Positions 37,158-45,208 of a DNA stretch of 64,000 bases are shown here, piece after piece. The DNA lies in assembly GCF_001613425.1 (NCBI RefSeq), contig NZ_BDCI01000020.1:87851-151850 (forward strand), written 5' to 3'. The position numbers and the translations under genes were made by a program. Under the pieces are notes generated by a model. The model was not told the origin of the DNA. It did not search any database and worked only from the letters and a program-made list of their open reading frames with translations. Numbering within the stretch: the stretch's first letter is position 1; every line of letters starts with the position of its first letter. This DNA comes from Nocardia vulneris. Lineage in GTDB: Bacteria; Actinomycetota; Actinomycetes; Mycobacteriales; Mycobacteriaceae.

Positions 37158-37322
37158 GCCGTCGACGGTGATCCGGAAGACGCCACCGGTGCCCGGAACC
37201 AGCGCCACCTCACCGAGTTCGGCCGCGAAGGTGGTCAGCAGTTCCTGCGCCATCCAACTGGCACGCAGCAACCAGCGGCACTGGGTGCAGTATTCGATCG
37301 CGACACGCGGCATGCCGGTCAC
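37038..37322 (-). CDS. SelT/SelW/SelH-family thioredoxin-like protein
   Basis: 94 residues. Redox motif CTQCRW (12-17) in a cysteine form of the selenoprotein W site, then VFRITVDGAQVWERKADGGFPD, the family core. Likely a glutathione/mycothiol-linked oxidoreductase, exact role unknown. GTG start 7 bp after the YchJ stop. The last 40 codons are duplicated downstream of the adjacent toxin-antitoxin cassette. Confidence 0.88.
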   Translation of the reverse strand: MTGMPRVAIEYCTQCRWLLRASWMAQELLTTFAAELGEVALVPGTGGVFRITVDGAQVWERKADGGFPDIAVLKQRVRDRVAPERDLGHADRRD

Positions 37323-37329
37323 CGTACCC

Positions 37330-37719
37330 TCAGGCCTCGATCTCGCCGTCCAGGTAGACCCAGGCCCCGTCGGCGCGCAGGAATCGGCTCACCTCGTGCA
37401 GCGAACCGCGGGTGCCGTCCGCGCGGTAGTGCGCGACGAACTCGACCAGCCCGGACTCGTCGAACAGCCCGCCGTCCGCGGTGCGCAGGATCTCCAGGAA
37501 CAGCCACCGCTGCCCCGGATCCAGGTCCACCTCGGCGGGCCGGGTGCGCGGATGCCATGACTGCTTCAGATATTCGGTGTCCCCCACCGCGAATGCGGTG
37601 TAGCGCGAACGCATCAACGCCTCGGCGGTCGCCGCCGCACGTTTCCCGTTCAGCACCGGCCCGCAGCAGTCGTCGAAGGCTTCGCCTCGGCCACACGGAC
37701 ACATCCGCGTCCCACTCAT
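37330..37719 (-). CDS. YchJ-family (UPF0225) protein with SEC-C motif
   Basis: 129 residues. N-terminal SEC-C zinc motif CPCGRGEAFDDCCGPVL, then the UPF0225 core with RSRYTAFAVGDTEYLKQSWHPRTRP and aromatic-rich C-terminus (VSRFLRADGAWVYLDGE). Function unknown; SEC-C motifs bind SecB-like partners in other proteins. A GTG at 37749 overlapping the previous stop is an alternative start. Confidence 0.87.
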   Translation of the reverse strand: MSGTRMCPCGRGEAFDDCCGPVLNGKRAAATAEALMRSRYTAFAVGDTEYLKQSWHPRTRPAEVDLDPGQRWLFLEILRTADGGLFDESGLVEFVAHYRADGTRGSLHEVSRFLRADGAWVYLDGEIEA

Positions 37720-37745
37720 CCCTTGATTCTCGCGCGTCACCCTGA

Positions 37746-38222
37746 TCACAGCTCACCCCGGGGTGGCCTCGACGCGGATGCACCGGCCGCGGCCAGGTCC
37801 GCGGCGAGCGCCACGGTCTGTTCGCGCCAACGGCGCAGATCGGTGACGCTCGGGGCGAGTTCGTAATCGTGGTGGTGCGCGGCGCGCGACAGCGCGGCCC
37901 ACAGCACGCCCACCCGGGCCGCCACCTCCGGTCCGGCGAAGGCCCGCAACGCGATCAGCTGCGCGCGCATCGGACAGCGCATCAGGGCGGGCGCCACCCG
38001 GACCCACAGCTCGTCCACCGACTGTTCCAGCGCGATGCGCAGGATCCACGCGGTGGCCCGGGACCACAGTCCGCCCGCGTCGGTGACCGCGCCGGAGAGC
38101 AGCTTGTCGACCGTGTCCAGTCGCTCGGCCACCGACGGCCGCGGCCTCGGCTTCGGTTGTCCCGGTTTGCCATTGCGCCGCGGGCCGCGGCGCGGACCGC
38201 GCGGGGTACGCCGCTCGGTCAT
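37746..38222 (-). CDS. Hypothetical protein, basic N-terminus
   Basis: 158 residues, not recognised. The first 30 are Arg/Pro/Gly-rich (RRTPRGPRRGPRRNGKP and following); the rest is predicted helical with a His cluster (RAAHHHDYEL) and no membrane segment. It lies 13 bp after the large SMC-like ATPase and leads into ychJ, so all three may be one transcript. Confidence 0.7.
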   Translation of the reverse strand: MTERRTPRGPRRGPRRNGKPGQPKPRPRPSVAERLDTVDKLLSGAVTDAGGLWSRATAWILRIALEQSVDELWVRVAPALMRCPMRAQLIALRAFAGPEVAARVGVLWAALSRAAHHHDYELAPSVTDLRRWREQTVALAADLAAAGASASRPPRGEL

Positions 38223-38235
38223 CGGCACGCCTTCG

Positions 38236-40749
38236 TCATCGAGCCAGCCAGGCGACGAATCGTTCGGTCTCGGTGATCAATTCGCGCATGCTGCGGCCGA
38301 TCGGCACATGCGCGCCCGCGGTGGCGTCGCGCAGCGCCTCGACCACCCACTTGCCTTCGCGGGCGACCAGATGCTTGTTGAGATCGTCCACCTTGCCGCC
38401 CACCCCCATCACCGCGAGCGCGACCTTCGCCCGGGTGGAGTGGGCGGAATCGATGTAGCGCTCCACTTCCCGGTGGTTCATGCCGTCGGCGAGCAGGGTG
38501 CGCCGGGCCCGGGACAGACTGGCCGCCTCCACCGCCGACCGGCAGCAGGTGGCGACGAGTTCGTCGGCGATCGCCTGCGGCAGCTGCGGGGTGCGCACGA
38601 GCGCGCGGGCATCATCGAGATAGCGGCGGACCGGATCGCTGGACACGCGCACCTCGACCACGGACCGATCGCGCCGCTGCACCTCCAGCACGGTGGCGTC
38701 GAGCTCCATCCGGCGCACCGCCTCGGCGAGGCGCTCGTCATGGGTGAACACCACCACCTGCCGCGTCCAGGCGACCGCGGCGAGCACCTGGGCCAGGCCG
38801 TCCACCTTCGCCGGGTCCATGGCCTGCACCGGGTCATCGATCATGACGAAACGGAACGGGCTCTCCTCGACCGTGGCCCGCGGCAGGAACAACGACAGGC
38901 CGAGCGCGTGCAACTCGCCCTGGCTCATCACGCCGAGCGCGGCGCCGTCCACCTCGTCGACGGTGACGTCGAGCAGCACCCGGCGCGCCGTTCCGGCATT
39001 GCCCTGCAAGCGAATCGCGCCGAGCTCCACGTTGCTCTGCTGGCGCAGCGTCTGCCAGACCCAGCGCGCCGTGGTCTCCAACGGCGTCATGCGCTCTCCG
39101 CGCAGGCCCGCGGTGGCCGACTTGAGCCACTCCTCGGCCTTCTTGGTGGTGCGCAGTTCCGCGGCGTGCGCGGCGACCTCGCGCGCGCCCTCCAGCCAGC
39201 TCACGATGCGCGGCACCAGCGGGGTCCACACCTCGTCGAGCCGGTCGAGCTCCTTGCGGGTGCCCTGCTGCACCTGCTCGAGTTCGTCGACCAGTCTGGC
39301 GTGCGCGCCGCGCAGCCGGTCCGGCAGCTCGGCGCTGTAGTCGGCGGCGGTGAGCGCGGCCCAGTCGGCCCAGGCCCGGCGCACCGCCGAGGTGTCCACC
39401 GAGGGCGGGTTGCGCGGGTCGTACTCCAGTTCCGGCGGCACGAGATCGGGCAGCGATCGGGCGGCCTGCAACGCGCGGCCGAGTTCGGTGCGCGCGGTGG
39501 TCAAGGCGTCGACCCGCGCGGCCAGCCTCGCGATGGAATCGTCGGCCTGCGTCAGCCACGCGTCGTCCAGCGCACCGCGACCGCACACCGGACACGGACA
39601 CGCACCGCTCGCCGCATGGTGCGCCCGGGCCCGGCGCAGCAGCTCGAGCACCCGCAGATCGGCCTCGGCGTCGGCGGTGGTGCCCTCGGTCAGCGCGGTG
39701 CCGCACTCGGCGAGCCGGGTGGCCACCGCCGCCACCTCCGCCGCGCTGGGCAGGGTGAGCCGCACGATCGCGCGCAGGCCGGCCGGGCCGCCGGGGTCGT
39801 CGAAGGTGCCGATCACCTCGTTGCCCACCGCGGTGAGATCCGGTTGCGCGGGCCGCAGCAGGCCGGTGACCCGCACCGCGCGGTCGTCGGCCACGCCGTC
39901 GAGCGCCTCCAGCAGTTCGAGCCGCTCCTGCCGGGAATCCCGCACGGCGCGTTCCAATTCCAGGCGGCGCAGCCGAATCCGCTCCTGCGCCAACGTCAGT
40001 TCGTCGAGGCCGAGCAGTTGGTGCAGCGCGTCGAACAGGTCACTCGGTTTGCCGTCGACCAGCGCGCCGAGTTCGCTGTAGGACAGGAACGGGCGGTACA
40101 GCTCCAGGCGTCCCGCCCACCGGTCGACGTCGAATTCCGTTGGCGCGCCGGGGGGATGCCGTTCGGTCCAGTGCGCGTCGGCCAGGTCCGCGTCGGCCGC
40201 CCACTCCTTGGCGATAGTGAGCATCGCGGAGCGACTCCATGAGGGGTGGTGGTCGGGCGACGGGTGGGCGAGCATCGCGGAGCGATTCCGTGGGGGGTGG
40301 TGGTCGGGCGACGGGTGGGCCGACTGACTGCCCGCGCTGAACAACTCGACCTCGATGCGCGCCGACTCGCCGGCGTGCAGGTTGCGCCACCCCTCGCGCC
40401 AGGCCGCCGACCGGCCGTCCCAGCGCCGATTCCCGCCGGTGAACACCAGTTCCGCGGCTTCGGCGAAACTGGATTTGCCGCTGCCGTTGCGGCCCACCAC
40501 GAGGGTGAGCCCGGGCCCCGGCGGCAACTGCAGTTCCGCCTCCGGGCCGATGCCGCGGAAACCGCGCACCCGGATGGTCCGCAGAAAGATCCCGCAGTCG
40601 TCGAATACCGGTGCGCGGTCGTCGTTTTCGCTGCCACCGAGGGCGCGCAGGACGGTGCGAGCCACCGAAGGGGTCACCGCGGGGTCCGCGGCGAGCCTGC
40701 GGGTGACCACCTCGCTCAGCCGCGGCACCGGATCGGCGTCGGGACGCAT
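38236..40749 (-). CDS. SMC/Rad50-like ABC-type ATPase
   Basis: 837 residues. Walker A GRNGSGKSS (86-94) right after a FRGIGPEAELQLPPGPGLTLVV strand set, helical insertion of about 250-600 with a zinc-hook-like CPCPVCG (384-390) at its apex, signature MSQGELHALGLSLFL (608-622), Walker B FVMIDDP (634-640) and His switch FTHDE (669-673). This is the plan of DNA-repair and anti-phage ATPases with coiled-coil arms, but shorter than Rad50. Residues 144-177 are two copies of a 17-residue unit AHPSPDHHP-x5-SAML. Neighbours: a downstream 158-residue protein and, divergently, the SWIM-MoxR operon. Partner nuclease not identified. Start chosen at the ATG of MRPDADPV. Confidence 0.85.
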   Translation of the reverse strand: MRPDADPVPRLSEVVTRRLAADPAVTPSVARTVLRALGGSENDDRAPVFDDCGIFLRTIRVRGFRGIGPEAELQLPPGPGLTLVVGRNGSGKSSFAEAAELVFTGGNRRWDGRSAAWREGWRNLHAGESARIEVELFSAGSQSAHPSPDHHPPRNRSAMLAHPSPDHHPSWSRSAMLTIAKEWAADADLADAHWTERHPPGAPTEFDVDRWAGRLELYRPFLSYSELGALVDGKPSDLFDALHQLLGLDELTLAQERIRLRRLELERAVRDSRQERLELLEALDGVADDRAVRVTGLLRPAQPDLTAVGNEVIGTFDDPGGPAGLRAIVRLTLPSAAEVAAVATRLAECGTALTEGTTADAEADLRVLELLRRARAHHAASGACPCPVCGRGALDDAWLTQADDSIARLAARVDALTTARTELGRALQAARSLPDLVPPELEYDPRNPPSVDTSAVRRAWADWAALTAADYSAELPDRLRGAHARLVDELEQVQQGTRKELDRLDEVWTPLVPRIVSWLEGAREVAAHAAELRTTKKAEEWLKSATAGLRGERMTPLETTARWVWQTLRQQSNVELGAIRLQGNAGTARRVLLDVTVDEVDGAALGVMSQGELHALGLSLFLPRATVEESPFRFVMIDDPVQAMDPAKVDGLAQVLAAVAWTRQVVVFTHDERLAEAVRRMELDATVLEVQRRDRSVVEVRVSSDPVRRYLDDARALVRTPQLPQAIADELVATCCRSAVEAASLSRARRTLLADGMNHREVERYIDSAHSTRAKVALAVMGVGGKVDDLNKHLVAREGKWVVEALRDATAGAHVPIGRSMRELITETERFVAWLAR
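40219..40320 (+). repeat. 51-bp tandem repeat, two copies, inside the SMC-like ATPase gene
   Basis: Near-identical 51-bp units (period exactly 51, about three base changes plus a few more near the middle) encode two copies of AHPSPDHHP..RSAML. Being a multiple of three it keeps the frame open. Confidence 0.9.
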
Positions 40750-41235
40750 CTCGTCGGGAACCCCCTCCACCACCGAGCCGCTACAGGTCCTTTCGATCCC
40801 GTGCGCCCGCCTGACGCGCAGGCGCTTCCGGCGGCGCACTGTCGAAGCTGTGCGAAACGCTACCCGATCGGGCCGCTTTCGCCCACCGGAGACGGCGGTG
40901 GTGAACCTGGTGCGAATCTGCCCGCGGGGATGGATATGGCCATCGAATCGGCTGGGGCCGCGCTTCGATGTCCACCCCTCGCCAGCCCCGGCGGGCAGCT
41001 CGATGGTGTAACACCCGATTTGGGTGGCTCGGTCGAGCCGAACAGGACAGAATGCCAGACAACCCCCACCTGTGCAAGATGTTTTGGGTATCGAATCCAT
41101 CGACGGCACAGTATTTTCCGTGCCACCGGCCGACCCGCCGGGCCGTCGCGCGCCCCCGCGAACCCCTGCCGGGGTGACGGCAGACTTGTCGGTGGGCTGC
41201 GGTAGAAATCCGTCAACCGAGGAACGGGGGAACAC
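40750..41235. other. Divergent promoter region, 486 bp
   Basis: No gene is convincing here. Contains the promoters of the SMC-like ATPase and of the SWIM-MoxR-DUF5682-VWA operon; the GGGGG ribosome site of the SWIM gene is at its right end. Short GC-rich inverted repeats such as CCACCG-N7-CGGTGG near 40895 are present but unremarkable for the base composition. Confidence 0.5.
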
Positions 41236-44109
41236 ATGCCGCGCTGGAGCGAGGACCAGGTCACGGCGCTCGCACCGGACGCGAGCTCGCTGTCCGCCGC
41301 GCGCGGGCTGGCCGGGCGCTGGCGCGGTACCGGGCGGCACGACACCGCGCTGTGGGGGCTGTGCCAGGGCAGCGGCGCCAAGCCGTATCAGACCGTCGTC
41401 GATCTCGACGGACCTGCCTACAAATGCTCTTGCCCCAGTCGCAAATTCCCGTGCAAGCACGCGCTGTCGCTGTTGCTCGAATGGGCGGCGGGCCGCGTCG
41501 AGGACGTGCCGGTACTCGCCGACTTCGCGGCCGCGTGGATCGATGGCCGGGCGGCCCGCGCCGCGCGGCCCACACCGGCCGCCGCCGGGCGCACGGCGAA
41601 TCCGGCCACGGCCGAACAGCGCCGGGTCCGGGTCACCGCGGGGCTGGCGGAACTCGAGGTCTGGCTCGGCGACCAGGTCCGCACCGGCCTCGCTCAGACC
41701 GACCGCTCGTTCCGTGCGTTCGAGACGATCGCCGCCCGCATGGTCGATGCCCAGGCCCCCGGTGTCGCCGCCGCGTTGCGTCAGCTGCCGGTCACCGTGG
41801 TGACCAAGCCCGATTGGCCGGACGCGGTGCTGCGCGAATACGCACGGCTGCATCTGCTGATCGCCGCCCATCGCCGGCTCGACGACCTGGCCCCTGCGCT
41901 ACAGGCCAGCGTCCGCACCCACATCGGCTATCCGAATCCGGCCGAGTCGGTGCGCGCCGAACCGGCGGTCCGGGACCGGTGGATGGTGCTCGGCGTCCGC
42001 ATCACCGAGGAGGAGCGCCTCTACACCCGGCGCACCTGGCTGTACGGGCGGGCGTCGCGACGCTGGGCACTGGTGGTGGACCATTCGTTCGGGTCGCCCG
42101 GCTTCCCCGCCGAGGTACCGGCGCTGGGCTTGCTCGCCGACGCGGAGCTGCACTTCTACCCGGGCGCCGCCCCGCTGCGCGCGCTGTGGGGTGAACAGCA
42201 CAGTGCGCCAGAGCCTTTCACGACGCTGCCGGTTTCCCCGGACCGGCCGGGCACCATCGCGGCGGCGCTGGCCGAGCACGCCGCGGCCCTCGGCGCCGAC
42301 CCCTGGCTGCGCGGCTGGCCGGTGCTGCTCGTCGACGTCGTGCCGGTCCATTCCGAAAGCGGTTGGTACATAGTCGGATCCGATGGGGCGGCGCTACCGG
42401 TGTCGAGTGCCGAGCAGCCCTGGCGGCTGCTGGGCGTCTCGGGCGGGCACCCGGTGACCGTCGCCGCCGAATGGACCACCGCCGGTTTGACGCCGATCTC
42501 GGTGTGCACGGCGGGCGAGGTCCTCGATCTGGCGCGGATCGATCCGGCCGGTCGCGGGGCGGCGAATACCCCGGCGCCGCAGGGTGCCGGCGGAAACGAC
42601 CTGACCGCGGTCGCACTGCTGGGCACCGCCCGACGGGCGCCCGACCTCGCCCAGCTCGCCGCACCGGTCGCCGAAATGGCCGCACACCTGCCCGCCGACC
42701 CGGCCGTGCGGCTCCTCGAATCTGCCGCACTCCAGGATGTTTTCGCGCGCGGTGGCGCGCGGGCGAGCACCGCGACCACGCCCGAACCCGCCGCCGACGA
42801 CACCCGGTCCCTGCTGCCGCAGCCGGCGGCGGCCCGCCTCGCGCGCATGCTGCGCGAGCGCTCCCCCTTCCTGCCCGAATGGTTCGCCGCCGCCACGCCG
42901 CACGACTACCGTGCCCCTGACGCGCTGTGCGCCCAGTTGCTGGATCAAGCCAAGAGCAACACCGAACTCCGGCAGCCGCTGCTGCGTCTCGCTGGCACCC
43001 GCGGACGATGGCTCGCCGACCAACATCCGGAATGGCGAAACCTGGTGAGCGCCCAGCCCGCCCCGGCCTCGGCGGCGCAACTGTGGCAGTACGGCCAACC
43101 GCCGCAACGTCTGGCCTGGCTCGCCGAACTCCGTCGCACCGATGCCGACGCGGCGCGCGAGACACTCGCGACGGCCTGGCCCAAGGAATCCGGTCCGCTG
43201 AAAGCCGAACTGCTCGCGGTGCTCGCCGACGGCCTCGCGCGCGCCGACGAGCCGCTGCTGGAGGCGGGACTGGACGACCGGCGCGCCGATGTGCGCCGCG
43301 CCGCCGCGGGACTGCTTGCGCTACTCCCCGATTCGGCGTTCGCCCAGCGCATGACCCGGCGCGCGGGTGCGTGGATCCGGGTGGAGCACCGGCTGCTGCA
43401 CACCGAACTCGTGGTCGCCCTGCCGGAGACGCTCGATCAGGCGGCGCAGCGCGACGGCATCAGCGACCGCGCGGTCGAGTTCAGTTACCGGTGGGGCGGC
43501 GCGCCCGACAGCGCCGCGGGCCGACTCCGCCAGCTCGTCGCCGCGACGCCGCTGGCGCACTGGACGAGCGTGCTCGGCAGCCCGGCCAAGGTCGTCAAGG
43601 CCAAGATCGACGACCGCTTCCGCCAGCCGATCTTCGACGGCTGGGTGGACGCCGCACTGGCACAGCACGATTCGACCTGGGCGCGGGTCCTGTTCGACGC
43701 GGGCGTACCGACCGACCTCGCCATGCTGCGCAGGCGCGAGCTGTTCGCGTTGCTGCCGCTGCCCGACCGGACCAGACATCTGCTCGCGCTGGACGGGTCC
43801 TGGCTCTCCGAGATCGAGGCCCTGCTGCCCGCCATGGGACACCCGTGGCCGGAACCGCTGGCACAGCACATGATTCTGCTGCTGTTCGAGCGGGCCCGCG
43901 CGGCGGCGCGCCGGCCCGAGACGCACGGCACCAGCCCCAGCGCGCACCGCTCGCTGCTGTCCGCGGCGGCGGTACACCTGCCCGTTTCCGCGGCCGGCGC
44001 GGCGAGCGTCTCGGCGCGGCGCTGCGGCGACACCGCCTGGGAGCGGGCCTTCGAGAAACTCGCCGATGACCTCAACCACCGCTCGATGATGCTCGAGGAG
44101 TTGCAGTGA
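41236..44109 (+). CDS. SWIM zinc-finger / DUF5691-like fusion protein
   Basis: 957 residues. The SWIM domain near the N-terminus reads YKCSCPSRKFPCKHALSLLL (C-x-C ... C-x-H zinc ligands), a module that binds DNA or protein. The remainder contains several all-helical blocks, including ETLATAWPKESGPLKAELLAVLADGLARADEPLLEAGLDDRRADVRRAAAGLLALLP (cited in pieces), HEAT-like, characteristic of DUF5691 proteins, which I recall as separate genes beside the same neighbours in other bacteria. Stop overlaps the MoxR start (GTGA). First of a four-gene unit. Confidence 0.8.
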   Translation: MPRWSEDQVTALAPDASSLSAARGLAGRWRGTGRHDTALWGLCQGSGAKPYQTVVDLDGPAYKCSCPSRKFPCKHALSLLLEWAAGRVEDVPVLADFAAAWIDGRAARAARPTPAAAGRTANPATAEQRRVRVTAGLAELEVWLGDQVRTGLAQTDRSFRAFETIAARMVDAQAPGVAAALRQLPVTVVTKPDWPDAVLREYARLHLLIAAHRRLDDLAPALQASVRTHIGYPNPAESVRAEPAVRDRWMVLGVRITEEERLYTRRTWLYGRASRRWALVVDHSFGSPGFPAEVPALGLLADAELHFYPGAAPLRALWGEQHSAPEPFTTLPVSPDRPGTIAAALAEHAAALGADPWLRGWPVLLVDVVPVHSESGWYIVGSDGAALPVSSAEQPWRLLGVSGGHPVTVAAEWTTAGLTPISVCTAGEVLDLARIDPAGRGAANTPAPQGAGGNDLTAVALLGTARRAPDLAQLAAPVAEMAAHLPADPAVRLLESAALQDVFARGGARASTATTPEPAADDTRSLLPQPAAARLARMLRERSPFLPEWFAAATPHDYRAPDALCAQLLDQAKSNTELRQPLLRLAGTRGRWLADQHPEWRNLVSAQPAPASAAQLWQYGQPPQRLAWLAELRRTDADAARETLATAWPKESGPLKAELLAVLADGLARADEPLLEAGLDDRRADVRRAAAGLLALLPDSAFAQRMTRRAGAWIRVEHRLLHTELVVALPETLDQAAQRDGISDRAVEFSYRWGGAPDSAAGRLRQLVAATPLAHWTSVLGSPAKVVKAKIDDRFRQPIFDGWVDAALAQHDSTWARVLFDAGVPTDLAMLRRRELFALLPLPDRTRHLLALDGSWLSEIEALLPAMGHPWPEPLAQHMILLLFERARAAARRPETHGTSPSAHRSLLSAAAVHLPVSAAGAASVSARRCGDTAWERAFEKLADDLNHRSMMLEELQ

Positions 44110-45206
44110 CCACCGACAACATGGCGCCTGATCTGCTGCGTCCGCACGCCGAACAGTCCTACGCCACGGAATTGCGCGCCCTCGCGGCCGCCGACGACCG
44201 GCCACGCCCGCCGTCCTGGCGGCTCTCGCCGTGGGCGGTGGTCACCTATCTGCTCGGCGGCACCCTCGATGACGGCACCGTGATCAGCCCGAAGTACGTG
44301 GGGCCGCGCAGGCTCATGGAGGTCGCCGTCGCGACCCTGGCCACCGATCGCGCGCTGCTGCTGCTCGGCGTCCCCGGTACGGCCAAAACCTGGGTCTCCG
44401 AACATCTTTCGGCCGCGATCAGCGGCGCCTCGACACTGCTCGTGCAGGGCACGTCGGGCACCGCCGAAGAGGCGATCCGGTACGGCTGGAACTATGCCCG
44501 GCTGCTCGCCGAGGGCCCGAGCGAGGGCGCGCTGGTGCCGTCGCCGGTACTGACCGCGATGCGCACCGGCGCCATCGCCCGCGTCGAGGAGCTCACCCGC
44601 ATCCCGTCCGACGTGCAGGACGCGCTGATCACGGTGCTGTCCGAGAAGACGCTGCCGATCCCCGAACTCGGCACCGAGGTGCAGGCGGCGAAGGGCTTCA
44701 ATGTCATCGCCACCGCCAACGATCGCGACCGCGGCGTGAACGAGTTGTCCTCCGCGCTGCGCCGCCGCTTCAACACCGTGGTGCTGCCGCTGCCGGCCGG
44801 CGAGGACGAGGAGGTCGAGATCGTGAGCCGCCGGGTGGCACAGCTCGGGGCCGCGCTGGAGCTGCCGACGGTGCCCGCCGCGGCCGAGGAGGTGCGCCGG
44901 GTGGTGCGCGTCTTCCGTGAGCTGCGCTCCGGTATCACCGCCGACGGCCGGACCAAGCTCAAATCGCCCTCCGGCACCCTGTCCACCGCCGAGGCGATCT
45001 CGGTGATCACCAACGGGATCGCGCTGTCGGCGCACTTCGGCGACGGCGTGCTGCGCGCCGCCGATATCGCGGGCGCGGTACTCGGCTCGGTGATCAAGGA
45101 CCCGGTCGCCGATGCCGTCGTGTGGACCGAGTACCTGGAAGCCGTGGTGCGGGAACGCCCGGAGTGGTCGGACTTCTATCGCGCCTGCCGCGAGATCAGC
45201 GGGTAG
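44106..45206 (+). CDS. MoxR-family AAA+ ATPase
   Basis: 366 residues. Walker A LLLGVPGTAKTW, Walker B replaced by ARVEELTRIP rather than the usual DE-containing strand, sensor 1 VIATANDRDRGVNELSSALRRRF with the Arg finger region, and a lid domain. MoxR ATPases act as chaperones with VWA partners; the VWA gene here is two positions downstream in the same overlapping operon. A short N-terminal extension (RPPSWRLSPWAVVTYLLGG) is specific to this subfamily. Confidence 0.88.
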   Translation: MTTDNMAPDLLRPHAEQSYATELRALAAADDRPRPPSWRLSPWAVVTYLLGGTLDDGTVISPKYVGPRRLMEVAVATLATDRALLLLGVPGTAKTWVSEHLSAAISGASTLLVQGTSGTAEEAIRYGWNYARLLAEGPSEGALVPSPVLTAMRTGAIARVEELTRIPSDVQDALITVLSEKTLPIPELGTEVQAAKGFNVIATANDRDRGVNELSSALRRRFNTVVLPLPAGEDEEVEIVSRRVAQLGAALELPTVPAAAEEVRRVVRVFRELRSGITADGRTKLKSPSGTLSTAEAISVITNGIALSAHFGDGVLRAADIAGAVLGSVIKDPVADAVVWTEYLEAVVRERPEWSDFYRACREISG

Positions 45207-45208
45207 GC

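Noticed and set aside
38236..41871. Long upstream extension of the ATPase frame
   Set aside because: Extends through the divergent promoter region and into the SWIM gene in antisense; no motif before MRPDADPV.
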